This document shows, one piece after another, positions 57,710 through 64,000 of a stretch of DNA of 64,000 nucleotides (position 1 is its first letter; the number at the start of each line of letters is the position of its first letter). Position numbers and translations under genes: made by a program. The stretch lies in NCBI RefSeq assembly GCF_000759475.1, contig NZ_CP009454.1:1116001-1180000 (forward strand), given 5' to 3'. The notes below the pieces were generated by a model. It saw only the letters and a list, made by a program, of their open reading frames with translations, had not been told where the DNA came from and ran no database searches. Source of the DNA: Pantoea rwandensis (GTDB lineage Bacteria; Pseudomonadota; Gammaproteobacteria; Enterobacterales; Enterobacteriaceae).

Positions 57710-59149
57710 ATGAAAGAAAGCTACCAGATAGCGTCACACTTCTATGATGAGATGTTATTGAGCAACGGTGAACACCGTGCGCACTATCAGCATTACTGGG
57801 AGTGGTTACAACAGGCGGACAAAGAGGCCGTGGCGCGTAAGCGCGAAGAAGCGGAACTGTTGTTTCATCGTGTGGGCATCACCTTCAATGTCTATGGAGA
57901 CGATGGCGGCGCGGAACGGCTCATCCCGTTCGACAGCGTACCGCGTATTATTCCGGCGGGTGAATGGGCGATGCTCGATCGCGGCATCCGCCAGCGCGTG
58001 CAGGCGCTGAATGCCTTCCTGCATGACATCTACCATCAACAACACATCCTCAAGGCGGGGATCGTGCCTGCCGAGCAAGTGCTGGTAAACGATCAATATC
58101 AGCCCTGCATGCAAGGTGTCGATCTGCACCGCAACATCTATGCGCACATTACCGGTGTCGATATGGTGCGCAACAACGACGGCGAGTACTACGTACTGGA
58201 GGACAATCTGCGCACGCCTTCTGGCGTCTCCTACATGCTGGAGAACCGCAAGATGATGATGCGCCTCTATCCCGAGTTGTTTGTCGAGCAGCATGTGGCA
58301 CCGGTAGAACGTTATCCTTCGCATCTGCTGCAAACCCTGCGCGAAAGCTCACCGGTCAACGATCCGGTGGTGGTGGTGCTGACGCCGGGCCGCTTCAACA
58401 GCGCTTACTTCGAACACAGTTTCCTGGCGCAGCAGATGGGCGTCGAGCTGGTGGAAAGTGCCGATCTGTTTGTCAAAGACGGTGCGGTGATGATGCGCAC
58501 CACCGCCGGGCCGTGCAAAGTCGATGTGATCTATCGTCGCGTTGATGATGCGTTCCTCGATCCGCTGGCGTTCCGTCCCGATTCGATGCTCGGCGTGCCG
58601 GGCCTGCTGTCGGTGTATCGATCCGGCAACGTGGTGCTGGCCAATGCGATCGGTACCGGCGTGGCCGATGACAAATCGATCTATCCCTACGTGCCCGACA
58701 TGATCCGTTTCTATCTGGATGAAGATCCGATCCTCAACAACGTGCCGACCTGGCAGTGCCGTAAGCCGCAGGATCTGACTTACGTCCTCGCCAATCTCAG
58801 CAAAATGGTGGTGAAAGAGGTACACGGCGCCGGCGGTTACGGCATGTTGATTGGCCCGGTGGCCAGCCAGCAAGAATTGAGTGATTTCCGCGATCGGCTG
58901 AAAGCACGCCCGGAAAACTACATCGCCCAGGACACGCTATCGCTCTCCACCTGTCCGACTTTTATCGACAACGGCCTGGCGCCGCGCCATATCGATTTGC
59001 GTCCCTTTGCCTTATGCGGAGCGGATATTCGTTTAGTACCGGGTGGCTTAACCCGCGTGGCGCTGACTGAAGGTTCGCTGGTGGTGAACTCGTCGCAGGG
59101 CGGTGGCACCAAGGACACCTGGGTTCTGGAGGATGACGCATCATGCTAA
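57710..59149 (+). CDS. Circularly permuted ATP-grasp protein (COG2308) of the Anbu operon
   Basis: 479-residue protein of the DUF404/DUF407 circularly permuted ATP-grasp type, predicted to form amide bonds by ATP-driven ligation. Conserved blocks are GVDLHRNIYAHITGVDMVRNNDGEYYVLEDNLRTPSGVSY (residues about 135-175), VDVIYRRVDDAFLDP, and VKEVHGAGGYGMLIGP near 385. It is the first gene of a four-gene operon whose members overlap or lie within 25 bp. Its stop overlaps the next start by seven bases. The substrate is unknown; a gamma-glutamyl or peptide product has been proposed for the family. Confidence 0.92.
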   Translation: MKESYQIASHFYDEMLLSNGEHRAHYQHYWEWLQQADKEAVARKREEAELLFHRVGITFNVYGDDGGAERLIPFDSVPRIIPAGEWAMLDRGIRQRVQALNAFLHDIYHQQHILKAGIVPAEQVLVNDQYQPCMQGVDLHRNIYAHITGVDMVRNNDGEYYVLEDNLRTPSGVSYMLENRKMMMRLYPELFVEQHVAPVERYPSHLLQTLRESSPVNDPVVVVLTPGRFNSAYFEHSFLAQQMGVELVESADLFVKDGAVMMRTTAGPCKVDVIYRRVDDAFLDPLAFRPDSMLGVPGLLSVYRSGNVVLANAIGTGVADDKSIYPYVPDMIRFYLDEDPILNNVPTWQCRKPQDLTYVLANLSKMVVKEVHGAGGYGMLIGPVASQQELSDFRDRLKARPENYIAQDTLSLSTCPTFIDNGLAPRHIDLRPFALCGADIRLVPGGLTRVALTEGSLVVNSSQGGGTKDTWVLEDDASC

Positions 59150-60072
59150 GCCGCACGGCCAGTGGCCTCTATTGGATGGCGCGCTATCTGGAGCGCGCAG
59201 AACAACTTGCCCGGGTGCTGGATGTCACCAACCGGCTTTCGCTGATGCCGGTGCGCAACAGCCAAACCGATGAGCTGCTGTTGCCGCTCAATCTCACCGG
59301 CACGCGTCAGCTGTTTGAAACCCTCAACGGGCGTTTCACCATGCCGCAGCTGTTTAACTTTTTCGCCCTCGACGATCGTAACCCCAGCAGCATTTTTAGC
59401 TGCTGGCAGGAGGCGTGGAACAATGCGCACGCGGTGCGCGGCAGTCTGTCGTCTGAAGTGTGGGAGAGCATCAACTCGACGTGGATTGAGATGCGTAACA
59501 TGCGGCGACGCGGCATCACCAGCGCCAACGCTGACAGCTTTTTTGACTGGGTGAAAGAGCGCTCACACCTGTTTCGCGGCGCGATGTTCGGCACATTGTT
59601 GCGTGGCGATGCGATGTGTTTTATCCGTATCGGCACGCTGATGGAGCGCAGCGACGGCACCGCGCGCTTGTTGAGCGTCAACCAGCAACTGCTGGAGCAG
59701 AACCCTGATTCGGTACGGGAATATTACTGCCTCGATACCTTGCTGCGTGCAGTGTCGGCGCGTGAAGCCTATAACGCGATCTTTAAGCAGCAACTGATGC
59801 CGGATCTGGTGAATGAGATGCTGATCCTGCGTAACGAAAGCCCGCGTTCGCTGCACTCCTGCATTGAGGAGATCGCCAACCAGCTGGAACAGATCGGCAG
59901 CAGCGGTGAGGATCGTCCACGCTATCTGGTGACGGTGCTGTTGGCTGAAATGCGCTTCAGCACCTGGGAAAGTCTGACGCGTGACGGGTTGTATAGCTGG
60001 CTTAATCACTTTCTCTCGCAGACCAACGCGCTGGCAGAAAGCATCAATCAGACCTATCTGGAGGCGAAATGA
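59143..60072 (+). CDS. Alpha-E domain protein (COG2307) of the Anbu operon
   Basis: 309-residue all-helical protein of the DUF403/alpha-E family, with the N-terminal signature MLSRTASGLYWMARYLERAEQLAR and a long helical remainder containing conserved Glu/Arg pairs. No catalytic activity is established; it always accompanies the permuted ATP-grasp and the transglutaminase-like proteins. Starts inside the end of the ATP-grasp gene and ends in an ATGA overlap with the transglutaminase gene, so the three are translationally coupled. Confidence 0.92.
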   Translation: MLSRTASGLYWMARYLERAEQLARVLDVTNRLSLMPVRNSQTDELLLPLNLTGTRQLFETLNGRFTMPQLFNFFALDDRNPSSIFSCWQEAWNNAHAVRGSLSSEVWESINSTWIEMRNMRRRGITSANADSFFDWVKERSHLFRGAMFGTLLRGDAMCFIRIGTLMERSDGTARLLSVNQQLLEQNPDSVREYYCLDTLLRAVSAREAYNAIFKQQLMPDLVNEMLILRNESPRSLHSCIEEIANQLEQIGSSGEDRPRYLVTVLLAEMRFSTWESLTRDGLYSWLNHFLSQTNALAESINQTYLEAK

Positions 60073-60869
60073 GACTGAACATCGAGCACAAAACCTGGTA
60101 TGCCTATGAGCATCAGGTCAAACTCAGCACCCAGTATCTGCGCCTGACGCCGCAAAACTCGGTGCACCAGCAGATTTTGTCATGGGATCTCGATTTACCG
60201 TGCGAGGCCACGCGCACCACTGATGCTTACGGCAACGTGTTGCACGTGCTGACGCTAGATACGCCACATCAGCAACTGGAGATTGCCGCGCGCGGGGTGG
60301 TGGAAATTCTGGATGAAGGGGAGTATGCCCCCGATCCTGAATCGATCCTTTCGCCATTGGTGTTTCTGCGCGCCACGCCATTAACCTTGCCCGATGCGGC
60401 GATTCGCGATTTCGCACAGCGCTACTGGCACGCAGAAAAACCGCTCGCCAGCCTGGAAAAACTGATGGATGAGCTGCTGTTGAAAATGCCGTACCAGCCT
60501 GGCAGCACGCAGGTGAGTGATACCGCAGCGAAAGTATTTGCGGCGGGCAGCGGCGTTTGTCAGGATCACAGCCATGTGTTTCTGGCTTGTTGTCGCAGTC
60601 TCGGGATCCCGGCGCGCTATGTCAGCGGCTATCTTTATACGGACAATGTCGAACACGTTGCTACTCACGCCTGGGTTGAAGCCTGGCTGGATGGCAGTTG
60701 GCACAGCTTTGATATCACCAACAATACGCGCAGTACGCGCCAGCATTTACGTCTGGCGGTGGGTGTGGATTATCTCGATGCTTGTCCGGTGCGCGGTATG
60801 CGGCTGGGCGGCGGCGGTGAGGATATGCTGGCGATGGCCGCGGTGCAGCAGGTGCATGCGCAGCAGTGA
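60069..60869 (+). CDS. Transglutaminase-like cysteine peptidase (COG1305) of the Anbu operon
   Basis: 266-residue protein with an N-terminal beta domain (bacterial transglutaminase-like N) and a papain-like core. The catalytic triad is visible as C164 in GVCQDHSHV, H200 in THAWVEAW and D215 in FDITNN. It has no signal peptide, so it acts in the cytoplasm, as an amidase, peptidase or transpeptidase on an unknown substrate, probably the product of the ATP-grasp protein. Start overlaps the alpha-E stop as ATGA. Confidence 0.92.
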   Translation: MRLNIEHKTWYAYEHQVKLSTQYLRLTPQNSVHQQILSWDLDLPCEATRTTDAYGNVLHVLTLDTPHQQLEIAARGVVEILDEGEYAPDPESILSPLVFLRATPLTLPDAAIRDFAQRYWHAEKPLASLEKLMDELLLKMPYQPGSTQVSDTAAKVFAAGSGVCQDHSHVFLACCRSLGIPARYVSGYLYTDNVEHVATHAWVEAWLDGSWHSFDITNNTRSTRQHLRLAVGVDYLDACPVRGMRLGGGGEDMLAMAAVQQVHAQQ

Positions 60870-60890
60870 TATTTTTTTGCAGGCGTGACT

Positions 60891-61595
60891 ATGACTTATT
60901 GTGTGGCAATGCGTTTATCGTCAGGGATGATTTTTGTATCGGATTCACGCACCAACGCGGGCGTCGATCATATTTCCTCGTTCCGTAAATTACACGTGTT
61001 TCAGGTGGATGATGAACGCACGCTGGTGCTGCAAAGCGCCGGTAATCTGGCGACCACGCAAAGCGTGATGAGTTTGCTACGGCGTAATAACCACGACAGC
61101 GATCAGCCCAATCTGCTGAATGGGCGCTCGCTGTATGACATTGCGCTATTGGTGGGGGAAACCCTGCGTGAAGTGATCAAGCGTGATGGCGAAGAGTTTG
61201 GTGGCACGCTGCTGTTAGGTGGACAGATTCGCGGTGAAGAGCCGCGCCTGTTCCAAATCTATCCGCAGGGCAACTTCATTGAAGCCAGCGTAGATACGCC
61301 TTATTTCCAGATTGGTGAAAGCAAATACGGCAAGCCGATTATTGATCGCGTATTGCGCTATGAAACCCCGCTTAGCCAGGCAATGCAGTGCGCGCTGATT
61401 TCCATGGATTCAACGCTGGCGAGTAACATTTCGGTAGGCCTGCCGCTGGATGTGATGGTCTATCACACCGACAGCTTCAAAGATAACGAACAGCATCATA
61501 TTACCGAACAACACCCTTACTTTTCGCAGATTCGTCAGCTGTGGAGCAAAGGCTTGTTGAGCGTGTTCTCACAATTGCCGCCGTTAAAACTATAG
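60891..61595 (+). CDS. Anbu (ancestral beta-subunit) proteasome-type peptidase
   Basis: 234-residue Ntn-hydrolase of the Anbu/COG3484 group. ATG 60891 is chosen over GTG 60885 because removal of Met exposes Thr1 (TYCVAMRLSSGMIFVSDSRTN), the catalytic nucleophile of the proteasome fold; Asp17 and Lys32 (mature numbering) fit the active site, and AGG lies seven bases upstream. Anbu forms a helical or lock-washer assembly in published structures and its substrate is unknown. Constant association with the three preceding genes implies a shared pathway. Confidence 0.93.
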   Translation: MTYCVAMRLSSGMIFVSDSRTNAGVDHISSFRKLHVFQVDDERTLVLQSAGNLATTQSVMSLLRRNNHDSDQPNLLNGRSLYDIALLVGETLREVIKRDGEEFGGTLLLGGQIRGEEPRLFQIYPQGNFIEASVDTPYFQIGESKYGKPIIDRVLRYETPLSQAMQCALISMDSTLASNISVGLPLDVMVYHTDSFKDNEQHHITEQHPYFSQIRQLWSKGLLSVFSQLPPLKL

Positions 61596-61627
61596 AGCAA
61601 CGCCGCGAGAGACATCACGCCGCTACC

Positions 61628-61840
61628 CTAAAGCGCCCCATTCGGTAGCGGCGTCACTCCTTGCACATTTTCCCGCAATAACGCCGCGTCAGTCCCGCAT
61701 GATAAACCGCGTTGCTGCAATGAATTGATCAATTCAGTCGCGGCGCACTGTCGTGCTTCTGCTTTCCGCTCCTGCTTTTTCCGTTCCGCTTCGGTACTGG
61801 TCATAAATCTGAAAACAAGCCTGTTTAACTTCGGTGCCAT
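61628..61840 (-). CDS. Possible small basic protein
   Basis: Not recognised. A 70-residue minus-strand frame between two plus-strand genes; the product is rich in charged residues (STEAERKKQERKAEARQ) followed by a Leu/Cys-containing helix-like part. A weak GAGG lies close to ATG 61840, and a second ATG follows 12 codons later. It could be a real small gene or a chance frame; conservation would decide. Confidence 0.3.
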   Translation of the reverse strand: MAPKLNRLVFRFMTSTEAERKKQERKAEARQCAATELINSLQQRGLSCGTDAALLRENVQGVTPLPNGAL

Positions 61841-61866
61841 AAACCTCTGCGCACAAAAGGTGAATG

Positions 61867-63585
61867 ATGTTTTCTGTTGATCAGCTTCTCGATACTTACT
61901 GGCCAGGCCATCACCCCGCGAACTGGCAAAAAAGCCTGTTGAAATGGGCCGTTCGCGAACATGAATTCCAATCTTTTGCTGACCGTTATCGCCACCTGAA
62001 AGGGGTGGATATGGTCGAGCAAGTGCTGGAGCACCTGGATGTGCGCTGTGAATTAAGTGAACGCGATTTGGAGCAGATCCCGACCAGCGGCCCGGTGGTG
62101 ATTGTCGCCAACCATCCGCTCGGTGCGCTCGACGGCCTGGCGCTGCTGGCGGCCGTTTCTCAGGTACGTCGTGATGTGAAAATCGTGGCGAACCGCATGT
62201 TGATGATGCTGGAACCGATTAACAACCTGATGTTGCCCGTGGATAACATGGGCAACCGTACCAGTCGCGAACAGCTGACGCGCATGCAACAGCATCTCGA
62301 CAATCAGGGGGCGCTGATTATCTTCCCGGCAGGTGAAGTGTCCCGTCTCTCCAGCCGTGGTGTGCGCGATAACCGCTGGCATCACAGCTTCCTGCGCCTG
62401 GCCGCCCGTGCTCGTGCGCCGATTGTTCCGGCACACGTCGTCGGACGTAATAGCCTGGCGTTCTATGCCGCCGCCAAAATTGCCTCACCACTGGCGCTGC
62501 TGATGCTGGTGCGCGAAATGTTCCGCCAGCGTGGATCGCGCATCAAGCTGCATATTGGCGAGCAGATCCCGTTTGCCAACTGGCACGACGGCCACACGCC
62601 GGGCAAAGAGCTGGCGAAACGGTTGCGCAAGCATTTGTATCGCATTGGTCAGGGCCGTCGGGGTCTGTTCCAGACTGAAGCGGCGATTGCGCGTCCGGAA
62701 GACCGTGCCGAACTGAAAAAAGCGCTGATGGAGAGTGAGCGTCTGGGCTCGCTGCCGGATGGCAAACAGATCTACCTGTGGCGTCGTAACGGCGCGACCT
62801 GGGTGCCGCTGCTGCGTGAACTCGGACGCCTGCGTGAAATCGCCTTCCGCGCCGTGGGCGAGGGCAGCGGTCGCCGTCGTGACCTCGATAAATACGATGA
62901 CGATTACTATCACCTGATTCTGTGGGATGACGATGCGCTGGAAATTGTTGGCGCTTATCGCTTTATTCCGGGTGCCGAGCAGCTGGAACGTCGTGGTCTG
63001 GAAGGCATCTACAGCGATAGCCTGTTCCACTACGACGAGCGCATGCTGCCGATCATCAATCAGGGTCTGGAACTGGGTCGCAGCTTTATCCAGCCCGCCT
63101 ACTGGGGCAAACGTGGTCTGGATTATCTGTGGATGGGCATTGGTGCCTATATCGCCAAATACCCGGAGACCCGCTATCTGTTTGGCCCGGTATCGATCTC
63201 CGGCGGTATGCCACTGGCGGCACGCGATCTGTTAGTGGCGTTCTACCGCATGTACTTCCCAACCGAGTTGCCGCTGGCGAAGTCGCGTCGTCCCTATCCG
63301 GCCTCGCTGCCGGAAGTGCTGGCGCAGTTTACCGGTGATAACTACGCCGAAGACTTGCGCCGCCTGAAGCATCTGCTGGCGAACCTCGGCACCGCGATTC
63401 CCACGCTCTACAAGCAGTACTCTGAAGTGTGTGAGCCGGGCGGGGTGCAGTTTATCGATTTCGGCAGCGATCCCGATTTCAACCACTGTATCGACGGGTT
63501 GGTGCTGGTGGATCTGTCACGCGTGAAGCCATCGCGCTATGAGCGTTATATCGGTATGCATTTGCAGGCTGAAAGCGTCGAATAA
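61867..63585 (+). CDS. Bifunctional acyltransferase, OlsF-like (PlsC-type plus OlsB-type GNAT)
   Basis: 572-residue fusion. The N-terminal half (about 70-270) is a PlsC-type lysophospholipid acyltransferase with NHPLGALDG (H83-x5-D89) and FPAGEVSR at 153-160. The C-terminal half (about 300-560) is a GNAT domain of the OlsB/hemolysin-like type (VGAYRFIPG, ELGRSFIQPAYWGKRGLDYLWMGIGAYI). This order is that of OlsF, which makes ornithine lipids in Serratia. Of adjacent ATG codons, 61867 has AAAGG at the better spacing. Ornithine-lipid synthesis is inference; a different acylated product is possible. Confidence 0.8.
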   Translation: MFSVDQLLDTYWPGHHPANWQKSLLKWAVREHEFQSFADRYRHLKGVDMVEQVLEHLDVRCELSERDLEQIPTSGPVVIVANHPLGALDGLALLAAVSQVRRDVKIVANRMLMMLEPINNLMLPVDNMGNRTSREQLTRMQQHLDNQGALIIFPAGEVSRLSSRGVRDNRWHHSFLRLAARARAPIVPAHVVGRNSLAFYAAAKIASPLALLMLVREMFRQRGSRIKLHIGEQIPFANWHDGHTPGKELAKRLRKHLYRIGQGRRGLFQTEAAIARPEDRAELKKALMESERLGSLPDGKQIYLWRRNGATWVPLLRELGRLREIAFRAVGEGSGRRRDLDKYDDDYYHLILWDDDALEIVGAYRFIPGAEQLERRGLEGIYSDSLFHYDERMLPIINQGLELGRSFIQPAYWGKRGLDYLWMGIGAYIAKYPETRYLFGPVSISGGMPLAARDLLVAFYRMYFPTELPLAKSRRPYPASLPEVLAQFTGDNYAEDLRRLKHLLANLGTAIPTLYKQYSEVCEPGGVQFIDFGSDPDFNHCIDGLVLVDLSRVKPSRYERYIGMHLQAESVE

Positions 63586-63590
63586 GGTAC

Positions 63591-63613
63591 ACGGAGGCTC
63601 TCGGGCCTCCCGT
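63591..63613 (+). terminator. Hairpin after the OlsF-like gene
   Basis: ACGGAGGC pairs with GCCTCC-C-GT with one bulged base, followed by TCTGTTT. Confidence 0.55.
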
Positions 63614-63631
63614 TCTGTTTGAGCACGGAAA

Positions 63632-63691
63632 CGTCAAGTTGATGTCACGGGATCGTCATCTGATTGTCGTAGGGTCTTAGCCGGACTGTCA
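63632..63691 (+). promoter_or_regulatory. Pho-box-like array before the ABC transporter gene
   Basis: CGTCA (63632), TGTCA (63643), CGTCA (63654) and TGTCG (63665) recur every 11 bp exactly, and TGTCA at 63687 lies two further steps on. PhoB binds direct 11-bp repeats of CTGTCAT. The A/T-rich linker of the ideal site is weaker here. The array ends about 17-40 bp before the start codon. Confidence 0.6.
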
Positions 63692-63707
63692 GATAAAGGC
63701 CAGAAAC

Positions 63708-64000
63708 ATGGCAACAATCACACTTCGCGGGTTAAGCAAAGCCTTTGCTGCCCAGCCGGTACTTCAGGATATCTCGCTGCAGATTGCGCAGGGAGAGTTC
63801 ATCGCCGTTCTGGGTCCTTCGGGCTGCGGCAAAACCACCCTATTACGTCTGCTGGCGGGCTTTGAAACCGCTGATGCCGGTGAAATCCACGTCGGCGAGC
63901 GCTGCTTTGCTGCGCCGGGCGTGCACCTGCCGCCAGAAGAGCGCCAACTTGGCGTGGTGTTCCAGAGCTATGCGCTGTGGCCACATATGACGGTGGCGGA
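63708..64000 (+). CDS. ABC transporter ATP-binding protein (partial, runs off the window)
   Basis: The first 97 residues of an ABC ATPase of the spermidine/iron/phosphonate (PotA/FbpC/PhnT) group, starting at ATG 63708 with AAAGG eight bases upstream. Walker A GPSGCGKTT lies near residues 37-45 and the Q-loop VFQSYALWPHMTV near 84-96. The gene continues past 64000. The Pho-like repeats upstream make a phosphonate or phosphate-ester importer the favoured guess, but iron or polyamine transport fits the protein fragment equally. Confidence 0.85.
   Translation, partial: MATITLRGLSKAFAAQPVLQDISLQIAQGEFIAVLGPSGCGKTTLLRLLAGFETADAGEIHVGERCFAAPGVHLPPEERQLGVVFQSYALWPHMTVA

Overview
The window is 64 kb of chromosome from a gamma-proteobacterium of the Enterobacterales. 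Gene order and protein similarity point to the Erwiniaceae (Pantoea/Erwinia type). The evidence is a long run of genes in the order known around tsaD, glnE, tolC, parE, parC, metC and exbBD in Escherichia coli, combined with losses (no zupT beside ribB, no yqhD beside dkgA) and additions E. coli lacks (a Csu-type pilus operon, an Anbu peptidase operon, an OlsF-like acyltransferase). Species is inference. No tRNA, rRNA, CRISPR array, transposase or integrase was seen.

Layout. 1-11.5 kb: housekeeping block tsaD, plsY, folB, uppP, cca-ygiM, ygiF, glnE, hldE. 11.5-24 kb: ubiK, FMN-riboswitch-controlled ribB, ygiD, ygiBC, tolC, the nudF-yqiB-cpdA-yqiA-parE series, a LysR regulator, ygiN and mdaB. 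24-32 kb: accessory segment with a PheC-like periplasmic protein, an AT-rich orphan membrane protein and a sugar PTS operon with two class II aldolases and its own PRD regulator. 32-42.7 kb: parC, plsC, ftsP, dkgA, yqhC, yghB, metC, exbBD. 42.7-64 kb: a citrate-type MFS carrier, a chaperone-usher pilus operon of spore-coat-U subunits, two tandem MHYT-GGDEF-EAL c-di-GMP proteins, a MocR regulator, ylaC, a cupin protein, the four-gene ATP-grasp/alpha-E/transglutaminase/Anbu operon, an OlsF-like bifunctional acyltransferase and the start of an ABC transporter.

How the parts relate. The pilus operon and the c-di-GMP pair share a 548-bp divergent region that contains an exact RcsAB-box consensus, so this segment looks like a surface-attachment module tied to envelope stress and c-di-GMP. 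The ABC ATPase at the right edge is preceded by TGTCA-like repeats at exact 11-bp steps, the pattern of PhoB sites; it lies next to a gene that may make phosphorus-free ornithine lipids, which suggests a phosphate-starvation block. The PTS operon is preceded by a good CRP site, exbB by a Fur box and tolC by a marbox.

The most unusual signals are the Anbu operon, the RcsAB and Pho-type sites, the degenerate phosphodiesterase motif in the first MHYT protein, the AT-rich orphan gene, and two genes (hldE, yqhC) whose last codons and stop are repeated in degenerate tandem copies beyond the gene end.
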